Assembly: GCA_963823565.1 (NCBI GenBank)
Contig: CAWGLR010000001.1
Span: 248,001 to 312,000, forward strand
DNA: 64,000 nt
DNA from: RHKX01 sp963823565
Lineage (GTDB): Bacteria; Actinomycetota; Thermoleophilia; Solirubrobacterales; 70-9
Reading direction: 5' to 3'
The notes below the pieces were generated by a model that searched no databases, was not told the DNA's origin, and was given only the letters and a program-made list of their open reading frames with translations. Positions 9,554 through 19,681 of the stretch are shown piece by piece. How positions within the stretch are numbered: the stretch's first letter is position 1; each line of letters starts with the position of its first letter. The position numbers and the translations under genes were made by a program.

Positions 9554-11612
9554 TCACCGTCTGGAGACGATTTTGTGAAGCGCCGGAGACCGCGGTGTGA
9601 AGCGCCCCTTCCCGCCCTTCCCCTTGCCCTTCTTCGCCTTCTGCCGGAAGACGATCGCGACGGAGTCGCGGATGCGGTCGTCGCCCACGGCGGGGACGAA
9701 GTCGAGGCGGGCGATCGCCCTCATTCGGCCCCGCTCGCGAAGCTCGCGCCGGTAGCGCTCGACGATCTTGAGTGGGATCTCTACCCACCCGGCGGCGGCG
9801 GCACGACCGGTCCCCTTCGCCAGCGAACGGCTGCTCCGGGGCTTGCCGGCGCGGCCCTTGGCGAGCACGCTCAGGCCGCCCGCCGCCGGCACCTGGACCC
9901 GCACCTTGATGCGACCGCCGCGACCGGGCTCGGTGCGGACGACCAGGCGCTGCTCATCGGTGTCGGGCGGGGGCGGGCAGAGCTCGGGATGGGCCGGACC
10001 GCACGCGGGGGGCGGCGGAACCTCGGGATCCTGCTGGCGCGTGGCGATGAACGCGTCGGCCCGCTGGTTCGCGTCGCCGAAGAAGAGGTTGCCGGCGAAC
10101 GACGTGAAGGCGATCCGCTCGCCGCCGTCGGAGATCGTCGCCGCCGTCTGGACATCGCCGTTGATGTCATCTCCGACGTAGGACCTGGCAACCCGGTCGA
10201 TGGTCCTGTCCTGGAGGTCGATCGCGTACAGCTCGCGGGTGCCGGCGACCGTCCGCGAGGGCTGAAGCGGCGTCAGCGCGGCGATCGAGAAGACCGTCCG
10301 CGCCGTCGTGATCGCGAGATGGCGCCCGTCGGGCGCCATCGCGAGGCCGGAGATCGGGGAGCTGGTGGCCGCGTCCTGGCTCGCGCTTGCGCGGGTGAAC
10401 TCGACGTTCGCCTCCTTGCGCGTCAGCCCCGGGTGCATGTCGGTCACGAAGAGGTCGAGCCCCGGCCCCGTGAACGCGAGCGGGCGTGGCCCCGAGCCAG
10501 TCAGATAGGCGACCGTGTAGCCGTCGCCGCTGAGCGCCGGGACCTGGGAGACGATGCTCGAGCGCAGGCTCTCCTGCTCGGTGATCGGTCCGAAGCACGG
10601 TCCCTCCGTGGTCGGGTCGAAGTTCGTCACCTGATCTGGCGGGCAGGACGGATCGTCGGGGTCGGCGACTCCCGTGATGCGGCGCGTCGGCGCCGCCGGA
10701 CCGTCTGCCACCCGGCGCCAGAGGTAGTAGTAGAGGCCCGTCTCGGTCCGACTCGCCCTTGAGGAAGCGTGTCTGGGCCTGCGCGTTGTTCCCCGTCCAC
10801 GCGACGGTCGTGCCGTCGGCGCTGAGCGCAGCGCCGAGAGCGCCGCCCGGCCGGCCCTCCGCCGGGGTCGTGCGAGTGACGAGCGTCGTGCTCTGTTCGC
10901 TGGCGGTCGCGGACGAAGACCTGGCCGGGTCCGGCGCTCACGGACGGGCTCGCCGGGAGATCGGACGCCACCTCGGTGCGGAACGCGACGTAGCGGCCGT
11001 CGCCGCTGATCGCGACCCCGCGGGTGACGTCGGCGCCGGGATCGCTCCCCGGTACCGGGACCTGCGGCGGGCCGTAGGTGGCCGCCTGGCCGCCGCCGTC
11101 GCGCGCGGAGACGAGGTCGAAGGCGTCCGGCGCGTCCTCGGGCAGGCCCATGTCGCGCACATAGACGTCGACGTTCCCGTTCGAGTCGGCGGGAGCGAGC
11201 GGCTCGGCGGAGGCGAAGGCGACGAAGCGGCCGTCGGCGGAGACCGATGGATTGGAGGCGCCGCGACGCAGGAAGGCGTTCGAGCCCTCCTCGAACACGT
11301 CGCCGTCGGCGACCTTCTCGAGTTCACGGGTCGCGATCTCGTAGCGGAAGAGCCCGCCCGCCCGGTACGGCCCCTACGGGATCGGGGTCGTCGTCGGCGA
11401 AGAAGTTGCGCGCCCGAGTCTGGACGACGACGTAGCGGCCGTCGGCGGAGACGGCCGCGTACACGGTCGAGTCGTCGCCCTGCTCGAGCCGGTCGTAGTC
11501 GGCAGACGATCTCTGCTCCCTCCCCGTCATCCCCGGCGCCGTAGTAGGCGGCGGCGGGGGTGGCGGCGGTCAGCGACGCGAGCGCCCCGATCAACCCGAG
11601 CGAGCGCCTCAC
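9554..11612 (-). CDS. Exported TolB/WD40-like beta-propeller protein; frame broken four times
   Basis: It starts with GTG 11612, overlapping the upstream TGA by 4 bp. Signal peptide: RRSLGLIGALASLTAATPAA. Repeated blades have the TolB-like pattern VSADGRYVVVQ, VSADGRFVAFAS, ISGDGRYVAFRT and LSGDGYTVAYL, so this is a seven-bladed-type propeller. Near residue 535 the linker ACGPAHPELCPPPP matches the HP-E/D-LCPPPP linker of the PstS-like neighbour. A basic beta domain follows and ends in KKGKGKGGKGRF. Extra bases are inferred near 11510, 11375, 10905 and 10750. Removing four gives exactly 685 codons. No catalytic residues were recognised. It may bind protein or polysaccharide at the surface. 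Confidence 0.73.
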
Positions 11613-13549
11613 CTCACCCTCACGATCACCCGGCGGCTGACCGAGTTGCCGGCCCGATCGCGCGCCTTGACACGGATCGCGTACTTGCCGGGATCGGCGT
11701 AGCGGTGGCGTCGCCGCGCGGCCGTGGGGCTCTTCCCGCTCGCGGCGTCCTCGTCCCCGTCGCCGTAGAGGATCTTCGCCGCCGACCAGCCCGGAGCTGC
11801 TGCTCCGCGGGCCGTCGCTCACGGAGACCTCGACCATTCGCCCGCGCCGCTTGACCTTCACCTTCGGCTCGGTGCGGTCCACCATCAGCCGTCCGACAAG
11901 GCTTCCGGTCTCCTGGCCGCCGCCGTCGACCGCGAAGACCTGGATCCGGTGCTTGCCGTCCTCGATCTGCCGCCGACCGAGCTTCGCGCGCTCGCCCTCG
12001 ACCCCGTCGAGGACCGGCTCGTCGTCGACGCTGACCGAGTAGGTGACGTCGCCGATCGCGTTCGGCGACGGATCCCAGGCGACCGGCACCTTGCGCTGGC
12101 GGCGCCAGCCGTCGGGCACGAGGACGAGGAACGGATCGGGGGGGGCGTCGACCACCGCGGCGGCGATCTGGCGCGCGGCCCCGGTCCCCTGTGACCAGGC
12201 GACGATGGCGTCGCCCAGGCCCGAGCCACCGAGCGCGGGCGGTCCGACCGCGCCACCGCCGCGGGGCGGTCAGGGATGTCGACTCCGAGACCCCGTCGGC
12301 GCGTCGCTCCTGGATCGTCACCGTCCCGCCGGTCGAGCGCTGCTCGCGCCAGGCGACGACCGCGGCGCCGCTCTCGGCGACGTCGACCTGCGGCGCCGGC
12401 GGCGCGGTGCTGGCCCCCTCGTCGATCCGCTCGACGCCGAACGAGCGAGAAGTCGTCCCCGGTGCTCAGCAGGGTCGCGCTCCCGGAGCCGAAGGCGACG
12501 TTGAAGAGGCCGGTCGGATCGACGCCGACCGCCGGCGAGGCGACTGACGGACGCGCCGACTCGTCGATCAGGTGCGGGTCGCCGAACTCAGACGCCCCCT
12601 CGGTGAAGACGTCGGGCATCCCGTTGACCATCACCCGCACCGCGTCGAGAGCCCCGTTCTGCCCGGGGGCCTGGGTGAAGGCGACCGTCGCCTGCCCGAA
12701 GCCGGACACGTCGAGCGAGAACGAGCCGACCGAGCCGCGCAGCGGCCTGTCCTCCCAGAGGGAGGGGCTCACCTGAAGCGGTATCCCCGTCTGCCCGCCG
12801 AAGACGCGGCGCGCCCAGACCCGGTCGACGAACTCGTCGTCGGGCTCCAGCCAGGCAACCACCGCCTGCCCCTGCACGTCGATCCCGACCCGCGGGGCGA
12901 TCGCCGCCGTCGGCTGTCGCATCGGCAGCCCGCCGTTGCGATCGATCCGCGGGCCGACCGCGGACCAGAGCCGGTTGGAGTAGCGGGCCAGCCGCACGTC
13001 GATTCCGAGGTAGCCGGGCGGGTTCGCCGTGCTCGTGTCGGTGACGACGTTGTAGACGAGGTACGCCTGACCGCCGCGCGACATCGCGAGGTCGGGGAAC
13101 GTGGACGTGGCCTTCCCAATGTCGAAGTCGACCGGGACCGGTGCCTGGAAGCCTCCCGCTCCGGGGTCCATCGTCGCCGAGAACATGCGGTCGGTCTGGA
13201 CGCCGAAGTCCTGGACCCAGGTGACGAGGAGGCGGCCGCCGTCGCCGGCGGCGATCCGCGGCCAGCTCGAGTCGAAGGCCTGACCGGCATCGACTCGCAT
13301 CGACGCTCCCCAGCGGCCGTCCTCGAACGGCACGGCGAAGACGTGCTCGTGGCCGTTGACGCGCCGCAGGTAGACGACTCCGCCGGTTCCGTCCTCGGCC
13401 ATCGCAGCGTCAGGCTCGCCCTCGAGGTCCGCGCTCGGCCCGTCGATCAGGTGCGCGTCGGAGACGATCGCGCGGGCGGTGGCCGGGGCCAGCGCCGCCG
13501 CGAGCGCGAGACCCAGCGCGATCGCCGCCGTGCGTCCGGGCGCGCCCAT
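11609..13549 (-). CDS. Exported propeller-like protein with C-terminal PKD/Ig-type domains; frame broken three times
   Basis: The ATG at 13549 overlaps the stop of the upstream gene (ATGA). Signal peptide: TAAIALGLALAAALAPATARA. About 400 residues of repeated blades follow (GGVVYLRRVNG, GRLLVTWVQDFG, GQAVVAWLEPDDE). The C-terminal ~200 residues resemble tandem Ig/PKD modules (DVTYSVSVDDEPVLDG, then YGDGDEDAA and KYAIRVKARDRAGN). Frame breaks lie near 12445, 12260 and 11795. Deleting three bases gives exactly 646 codons ending at 11609, where the next gene starts on the same bases (GTGA). The protein is probably extracellular. Its specific role is unknown. Confidence 0.73.
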
Positions 13550-14841
13550 CAGCCGCCGAGGTCACCCTGGAGCTGCGCCTCGTCGTCGGCGCCCGTGGCG
13601 CCGGCGTCCCCGGCGAGGCCGGCCAGCGTCAGCTCCCCCTGCTCACCCACCTCCGCGGTTGCCAGGACCGGCGCGTCCGGATCGAGCCCACCGAGGCCGA
13701 TGGCCTTCGGCGCCTCGAGCACGAGGTCTGCCCCCGCCGCCCTGATGTCGTCGGCGGATAGCACGAGCCGGTCCGGCTCGGCGCAGGTCGCCTGAACGTA
13801 GCCGGCGAGGTCGAAGTAGTCGTAGGTGTCGCCGCTCGGCTCGAAGCTCTTCTGCACGAGCGTCTCGCGCGGTGCCACGTAGCGGACGGGATCCGAGCGC
13901 AGACAGCCCTCGTCCTGCGCGGGAGGCTCGGGGGCGGGCGGATCGGGAACCGGCGGATCGGGGACCGGCGGGTCGGGGACCGGCGGGTCGGGGACGCCGG
14001 GCACGTTCGGGGACGCTGGGGCGAGGGCGAGGCCGCGCGCACGCTTGCGGAGCCGTTGGAGCTCCTCCTCCCCGGGCGGCTTCTCGATCGCGACTTCGAC
14101 CTCGACGAACTCCCCGAGCTTCGGCGGCTCCGAGCCGCCCTCGGGCGGAACGGTCACGAGCACCGAGGCCCCGCGCATCGAGACGGTGTATGCGGGCTCG
14201 CCGCCGTCGCGCACCCAGGTCACGAATCCGTTGAGGCTGCCCGATCCCGTCGTGCCCTCGGAGGCGCGCGCGCCGTCCTCCTCGTAGGTGCCGTTGGCGA
14301 GCTCCGCCAGCGGCACCTCGACCTTCGCGCCGGGATCCGGCAGCTTCCGGGTATGGACGGCGTAGAGCTCGCCGCGCACCGAGAGCGCGTAGCTGCGCGC
14401 GAGCGGGTTGACGTGGACCACCGTCCCGGCGAACCCCGTGGGGTCGGTGCCGGGGTCGGTGCCGGGCGGCGTCTCGTCGCCCGGCGGCGCGGGAGGCGGG
14501 ACCTCCTCCGGTGGCAGCTCCGGGACCGGCTCCGGCGGGATGTACGGATCCGGAACCGCGTCCACGGGAGCCGCGGGATCGCCGCCATCGCTCGCCGGGG
14601 AGTGCGCCGGCGGCTCGCCGGTGGCAGAGGCCGGCTGCGCGGCCGACGAACCGCCGTCGACCGCAACGACCTCCGCCCCGAGCGCGCCGAGGCGGTCGAT
14701 GGCGGGGCCGAATGCGACCCCGATGAACAGCCCCATGCCGAGCGCGGAGGCCATCAGGACCCCCGACCAGCGCCGACTGGTGACGGCGAGCACGCCGACG
14801 CCGATGATCGCGGCCGACAGCCACTCGACGCGTGCCCTCAT
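13549..14841 (-). CDS. Membrane-anchored Pro-rich protein of unknown function
   Basis: An intact 430-residue frame from ATG 14841, overlapping the upstream stop. The N-terminus has two hydrophobic stretches (LSAAIIGVGVLAVTS and GVLMASALGMGLFIGVAF), so it is anchored with the rest probably outside. A Pro/Asp-rich spacer (residues 90-145) leads to two related beta-rich units (GTVVHVNPLARSYALSVRG and GFVTWVRDGGEPAYTVSMRG) that look like DUF5666/OB-type modules. A second tandem spacer of VPDPP repeats is encoded by ~15-bp repeats at about 13930-14000. The C-terminal ~140 residues have no recognised fold. It lies between the zinc-ribbon and propeller genes of the pst operon. Confidence 0.72.
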   Translation of the reverse strand: MRARVEWLSAAIIGVGVLAVTSRRWSGVLMASALGMGLFIGVAFGPAIDRLGALGAEVVAVDGGSSAAQPASATGEPPAHSPASDGGDPAAPVDAVPDPYIPPEPVPELPPEEVPPPAPPGDETPPGTDPGTDPTGFAGTVVHVNPLARSYALSVRGELYAVHTRKLPDPGAKVEVPLAELANGTYEEDGARASEGTTGSGSLNGFVTWVRDGGEPAYTVSMRGASVLVTVPPEGGSEPPKLGEFVEVEVAIEKPPGEEELQRLRKRARGLALAPASPNVPGVPDPPVPDPPVPDPPVPDPPAPEPPAQDEGCLRSDPVRYVAPRETLVQKSFEPSGDTYDYFDLAGYVQATCAEPDRLVLSADDIRAAGADLVLEAPKAIGLGGLDPDAPVLATAEVGEQGELTLAGLAGDAGATGADDEAQLQGDLGG

Positions 14842-15289
14842 GCCGGCCCCTGCTCCGTCGCGAGGGCTGCGGGAGCCGGGACGGCAGGGGGCTCCGCCGG
14901 CGCCGCCTCGAGCAGTCGCTCCCCGCACGACCAGCAGAACAGCGCGCCGCGGGCGTAGAGCGCGCCGCACGCCTCGCACCCGCCGGCCGCTCCGGCCTCC
15001 TCGAGCCGCAGGAGCCGCTCGACGCCGGCGAGCTCGGCGTCGACCTCCTGGAGGAGCGCCGCCTGACGGGCGACGACGTCGAGGCGGAAGTGATCGCGGC
15101 TGGCCATCTCGTAGACGATCCCCCCGAGGTCCCACTGCAGGTCGGCGAAGCGCCGCGCGAGCGAGTCGCGCCGCCGCGCAGCTCGTCCGCCTCCGCCGGC
15201 CCGTCCTGCCCGGCGCCCGCGGTGGCGATCGTCGGCGCCGGCGGACCGGGGTCGTGCCGGCGCCCGATCAGCCGCTCGGCGAGGCTCAC
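14838..15289 (-). CDS. Small zinc-ribbon protein; one base apparently missing
   Basis: It starts at GTG 15289 (SLAERLIGRRHDPGPP), overlapping the upstream TGA, and stops on the next gene's ATG. A helical middle (RRFADLQWDLGGIVYEMASRDHF, split here by position) precedes a four-cysteine ribbon, CEACGALY followed by FCWSCGERL. The frame slips near 15178, within a GCGCGGCGGCGC stretch. Restoring one base gives exactly 151 codons. It is cytoplasmic, with no signal or membrane segment. It could be an adaptor or regulator for the adjacent zinc-ribbon membrane protein, but this is inferred only from position. Confidence 0.65.
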
Positions 15290-15960
15290 TTGATCACCTG
15301 CGCCTCGGATCCGCCGCCGGGCTCCTCGTGGTCGGTCGGCGGGGGCTCGCCGGGGATCGCGATCGTGTCGGGGAGGTTCTCGCTCGCGTCCTGCTGCTCC
15401 TCGCCGGTGGCGTTCTCGAGAGCCTCGAGCTCGTCCCGGCTCGCGACCTCGGGGTTCTCGAGCGACGGGTCGTTGGTGCTGTCGGCGCCGTCGGCGCCGT
15501 TGGAGGAGGTCTTCTCGGAGCCTCCGTCCGCGCTGCCGGAGTCGCCGGCGGCGTCGCCGGCGGCGCCGGCGTCGGCGACCTTCGCCCCGCTGCCCTCGCC
15601 GACCTGGAGGACCGTCGGCGTCGCGGCCGTCTCCGTGCCGTCACCTCCCCCGCGGCCGATAAGAACGCCGACCAGGAGCATGAGCCCGAGCAGCGCGATC
15701 CCGGCGACCGCGACGAGCGGAGAGGCCTCGCGCGCGGGGGCGGGGGCGGGGGAGGCCGACGACGTGGGCGCGGGGGTTCGCTCCTCCTCCCGACCGGGCT
15801 GCGCTCCGGCGAGCAGCGGCGCGTAGTCGACCCGGGCATCGCCGCGCCGGCGACCGCAGTTCAGGCAGTAGCGCTGGTCGGCGGCGAGCGGGCTTCCGCA
15901 GCCGGCGCACGGCTCGCCCGGCGCCGCGGCCGGCATCTCGACGGTTCTCTCCTCAGCCAT
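15286..15960 (-). CDS. Zinc-ribbon membrane protein with acidic extracellular tail
   Basis: The start ATG 15960 (MAEERTVEMPAA) lies just inside the end of the upstream lipoprotein gene. A longer in-frame ORF upstream belongs to a shifted reading of that gene. The N-terminal zinc ribbon has CAGCG and YCLNCGRRR. It is followed by a Pro/Ala linker, one membrane helix (LVAVAGIALLGLMLLVGVLIG, around residues 82-102) and a ~120-residue Ser/Asp/Glu-rich low-complexity tail. The frame is intact at 224 residues. Cytoplasmic ribbon plus single helix is a common layout for bacterial sensor or scaffold proteins. The function is unknown. Confidence 0.72.
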   Translation of the reverse strand: MAEERTVEMPAAAPGEPCAGCGSPLAADQRYCLNCGRRRGDARVDYAPLLAGAQPGREEERTPAPTSSASPAPAPAREASPLVAVAGIALLGLMLLVGVLIGRGGGDGTETAATPTVLQVGEGSGAKVADAGAAGDAAGDSGSADGGSEKTSSNGADGADSTNDPSLENPEVASRDELEALENATGEEQQDASENLPDTIAIPGEPPPTDHEEPGGGSEAQVIK

Positions 15961-16720
15961 CGTTCGCTCCCTTCGCTTCGGTCGAGGTCGGCAGGGTCGG
16001 GAACGAGGAGATCGACAGATCGGCTCCCTCCGGGTCCCCGATGAAGAAGAGGTGGTAGTAGCGGCGGCGCTCCGGGTTGGCTCGCTCGACGCGGCGCGTC
16101 CGGCGGCGACGATCTCGTCCCCGCGCCGCGCGACGCCGTAGATCAGGATCCGCTCCTGCTGCTCGGCGGTGTGGTTGACGACGGTCCCGGCCGCGTTGAT
16201 CCCCGAGACCTGGTCGGTCTCCAGACTCGGCTCGCTCACCTCGACATCGGGGATCGCGCCGGGATAGGTGCGAGCGTCCGCCCCGACCTCCACCTTGACC
16301 TCCTTGGGCTGACCGACCGCCAGCACCTGGTTGTTGACCCAGTCGAGGGTCTCGCCGGGCTTCAGGATGGGGATGTAGGCGAGGGCCGTCTCGATCCCCG
16401 GGATGTCGTTGCGGTAGATGCTCTTGCCCTTGGCGTCGAGGACGTTGATCAGGATCGGCACGTCCGCCAGCGTCTGATCGGACTGGTTCTTGACGGTCAC
16501 GACCACGGCCGTGCCGTTCGCGTCGTGCAGCAGGGCGGTGTCGAGGACCTCGACGTCCTCGCTCTCCTTGCGGATCTCGAGCCCCTTCTCCTTCTTCACG
16601 GGACCGAGCTCGGCCAGCGATCTCGGCGCTCTTCGACTGCGTGGACTGGCAGCCCGCGGTGACCGCGACCACGGGAGCGAGCAACGCCAGGAGCGCCATG
16701 TGACGACCCGCCGGGATCAT
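15953..16720 (-). CDS. Lipoprotein with beta-sandwich (FxLYD/DUF-like) domain; two frame breaks
   Basis: ATG 16720 overlaps the pstB stop (ATGA). The signal sequence ends in a lipobox-like VTAGC, so Cys would be lipidated. The mature region has an immunoglobulin-like pattern typical of extracellular interaction domains (AVVVTVKNQSDQTLADVPI, ILKPGETLDWVNNQ). The C-terminal segment reads YYHLFFIGDPEGADLS. An extra base near 16620 and a missing base near 16095 disturb the frame. The net length is 256 codons. Its place directly after pstB suggests an accessory to phosphate uptake. The ligand is unknown. Confidence 0.7.
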   Translation of the reverse strand: MIPAGRHMALLALLAPVVAVTAGCQSTQSKSAEIAGRARSREEGEGARDPQGERGRRGPRHRPAARRERHGRGRDRQEPVRSDAGGRADPDQRPRRQGQEHLPQRHPGDRDGPRLHPHPEARRDPRLGQQPGAGGRSAQGGQGGGRGGRSHLSRRDPRCRGERAESGDRPGLGDQRGRDRRQPHRRAAGADPDLRRRAARGRDRRRRTRRVERANPERRRYYHLFFIGDPEGADLSISSFPTLPTSTEAKGANDG

Positions 16721-17694
16721 CCGAACGCGCCGCCGATGTAGTCGCGCGTTCGCTGCTCGAACGGGTCGCCGAAGACCTGCTCGGCCTCGCCGTACTCGAT
16801 GAGCTCGCCGAGGTACATGAAGGCGACGTGGTCGGCGACCCGAAGCGCCTGCTGCATGTTGTGGGTGACGATCACGATCGCCACCTCGCTGCGGAGCTTC
16901 AGGATCAGATCCTCGATCACCTGCGTGGAGCCGGGATCGAGGGCGGAGCAGGGCTCGTCGAGCAGCATCACCTCCGGGCCGCGCGGCCAGCGCTCGGGCG
17001 ATGCAGAGCCGCTGCTGCTGGCCGCCCGAGAGCCGCAGCGCCGGATGGTCGAGGGTCGAGCCGACCTCGTCCCAGAGCCCGGCGCGGCGCAGGGCATCCG
17101 CGACGGGCTCGCGGAGCTGACTCTTCCGCGGCCGCCGCGATCCCTGCTCGCGCAGCGCGTAGGCGACGTTGTCGAAGACGCTCATCGGGAACGGGTTCGG
17201 CTGCTGGAAGACCATGCTCACCCGGCGGCGCAGCTCGGTCACCTCCATCGCGTCGATGTCCTCGCCGTCGAGCAGGATCCGGCCGTAGCGCCGCGCCGTC
17301 GGAGTCACCTCGGCGAGCCGGTTGATCGTCCGCAGCAGGGTCGTCTTGCCGCATCCCGAGGGCCCGATCAGGGCGAGCACCTCGCCCCTGGCGGACCGGA
17401 AGCGACACGTGCTTGACCGCCCACTTCTCGCCGTAGGCGACCGAGATGTCCTCGAGGCGCATCCGCTCGGTCGACCGCCCCGCCGGCTCGCGTCGCGCGG
17501 CGCCGGATCGCCGATGCAAACCCGCCCTTGACCGGCGCCGCGGGCGCCGCTCCGGGCTCCGGCGCGCTGGCGACCGATGGCTCGCGATCGACGACGATCC
17601 GCCGGATCGGAGGCACGCCCGCGGGCTCGCGGCCGCCGCCGTCGCCGTTCGCGGCGGCGTGCTCCTCGGCCGCGGTCGGATCTACCGCTGCCAC
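16717..17694 (-). CDS. pstB: Phosphate ABC transporter ATP-binding protein PstB; three frame breaks
   Basis: ATPase of the PstSCAB importer. Walker A GPSGCGKTT, Q-loop VFQQPNPFPMSVFDNV, signature RLSGGQQQRL, Walker B VMLLDEPCSALDP and H-loop IVTHNMQQALR are all present. The PNPFP motif is diagnostic for PstB. GTG 17694 overlaps the pstA stop and gives a ~75-residue Ala/Pro-rich extension. The alternative start ATG 17462 (MRLEDISVAYG) matches the normal PstB start. Extra bases near 17505, 17395 and 17000 break the frame. Without them the gene is exactly 325 codons. Confidence 0.85.
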
Positions 17695-18635
17695 GTCGCG
17701 CCACGCCTTCCGCGGATCGCGCCGGCGACCACGAAGTTGAGGAACAGGACGATCAGCAGCAGCACGAAGGCGGCGAAGTAGGCCTTCTCCGGCGCGAAGC
17801 CCTCGCCGGCCGGCGAGTTGATGTAGACGTAGCTGGTCAGCGTCGAACCGAGGCCCCGGAGCGAGCCGAGCGGTCCCTCGCTCTCGGTCAGCGTGCAGCG
17901 TCGACGCCGAGCAGGACGATGACGATCGCGGTGTCGCCGGCGACCCGTCCCATGCCGAGCGCGGTGCCGGTGCCGATACCCGGCCGAGCGGCGGGCAGGA
18001 GGACGCGGCGGATCGTCGCCGCCTTCGTCTTGCCGAGCGCGTAGGAGGCCTCGCGGACGTGACCGGGGATCGCGTTCAGCGCCTCGCGCGTGGAGCCGAC
18101 GATCAGCGGCAGCGCGATCAGCGACATCATCGCCGAGCAGGCGACGAACGAGCGGCCGAGGACCGCCGCGCCCTCGGCTTCGAAGACGAACGGCGCCAGG
18201 AACGGCCTGCTGGAAGATGATCAGGCCGAAGATCGCGAGGACGATGCTCGGGGTGCCGGCGATCGATCTCGATCCCCGACTCGACCAGCCGCGCCAGCCA
18301 GGCGGGCCGCCCGTACTCGGTCAGCCAGATCGCGATCGACGATGCCGAGCGGCAGCGCGATCAGCGTCGACATCAGGACGACGATCACCGTGCCGATCAG
18401 CGGGTCCTTGAAGCCGCCGCTCTTCGACTGGTCGAGCTCGGGCGCCGGGCTCTGCGTAAGCAGGTCCAGATCGAAGTGCTGGGCGCCCTTGTAGGCCATG
18501 TAGACCGACGATCGGAGACGGCGATCGCGATCAGCAGCAGCCCGACGCCCCAGGCGGCGAGGAAGCCGATCCGGTCGCGGATCGGCCAGGTCCGGACGCG
18601 TCGCGCGGGCGGGCGGCGCGGATGACGTCGCTCAT
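17682..18635 (-). CDS. pstA: Phosphate ABC transporter permease PstA; multiple frame breaks
   Basis: Membrane permease partner of PstC. Segments seen in different frames reconstruct a typical PstA: a first helix (IGFLAAWGVGLLLIAIAVS), TVIVVLMSTLIALPLGI, AIWLTEYGRP, the core loop IAGTPSIVLAIFGLIIF, the EAA-like region IPGHVREASYALGKTKAATI and a last helix (AAFVLLLIVLFLNFVVAGA). Indels are inferred near 18600, 18515, 18340, 18265, 18205 and 17895. The net length is 318 codons. ATG 18635 overlaps the pstC stop, and the stop at 17682 overlaps the pstB start. Confidence 0.8.
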
Positions 18636-19681
18636 GGCCGTACCCCGTACTTGCGCATCGGCAGCTTCGCCAGGTAGCCGCCGAGCGAGAGGAACATGCT
18701 GGAGACCAGCAGGACAGCCGCGAACGCGTAGAGCGTTTGCCGGAAGGGAGTCGACCGTCAGGCCCTCGGCGTTCTCGACGATCGACGGCCGCCAGCGGGC
18801 GGATCGGCTCGAAGAAGAAGGTGAGTCCGTCGAACGGGTTCGGCGCGAAGTACGTCGACCCCGGCGACCATCGAGAGCATGATCGCCTCGCCGAGCGCCC
18901 GGGCGGTCGCCAGCACCGCGGCGGCGACGATCGCGGGGCGCGCGGCGCGCAGCCCGATCGTCCAGATCACCCGCCAGCGGTTGGCGCCGAGCGCGGCCGC
19001 CCCCTCGCTCCACGAGCGTCGGGACCGCCCGCAGGGCGTCGACCATGATCGCGATCATGATCGGGGTGATCATGATCGCGAGGATCACGATGCCGACGCC
19101 CAGCCCGCCGCCGCCGAGCTGGATCACGATCGCGACGGACTCCTGGCGCTCCTCGCTGATCAGGTGCTCGTCGACGAACGGGACGACGACGAGCAGGGCG
19201 ATCAGCCCGTAGACCACCGAGGGGACGGCGGCCAGCAGGCGAACGACCGGCTCGAGCACCCGGTTGAGCCCGCTGGGAGCGAACTCGACGATGAAGATCG
19301 CCGCCAGGACCGAGGTGATCGTCGCCGAGCAGCACGGCGCCGAGGGTCACGAGCATGGTCCCCCAGAGGAGCGGCCAGGCGTGCAGCGTGTAGACGTAGT
19401 CCCGCGGGTTGGCCGGCGAGTCGATGATCGCCTGCATCTGCGTAGTCGACGTTGCCGCCACCCCCGAACCAGGAGAGCCCGTTCGCCTCGAAAGACGGCC
19501 ACGCCTCCTTGAAGACGAAGCCGATCATCGCCGCGATCAGCAGCAGGACGCCGCAAGCGACCGCCCCGAGCAACGGCTCGACCCTGGAGTCGGGCCAGCT
19601 CCGGAGCAGTCCGAACGGCCCTCCCGTCGACCGGCCGGGCGCGGTCGCGCCCGGCCGGCGGATGAGGGGAGAGGCACTCAC
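18632..19681 (-). CDS. pstC: Phosphate ABC transporter permease PstC; six frame breaks
   Basis: Permease subunit of the phosphate importer. It starts at GTG 19681, next to the pstS stop. Reconstructed segments include the first helix (LLGAVACGVLLLIAAMIGFVF), WPLLWGTMLVTLGAVLLG, the cytoplasmic-loop region LLAAVPSVVYGLIALLVVVPF, the EAA-type loop ALGANRWRVIWTIGLRAA, and ALGEAIMLSMVAG, which is characteristic of PstC. Extra bases lie near 19440, 19325, 19010, 18860, 18790 and 18740. Deleting six gives exactly 348 codons. The last helix (YAFAAVLLVSSMFLSLGGYLA) is intact. Confidence 0.82.

Noticed and set aside
3912..19681. Programmed ribosomal frameshifting as explanation for the many frame changes
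   Set aside because: No common slippery sequence or stimulatory structure was found at the sites. Up to six shifts per gene would be required.
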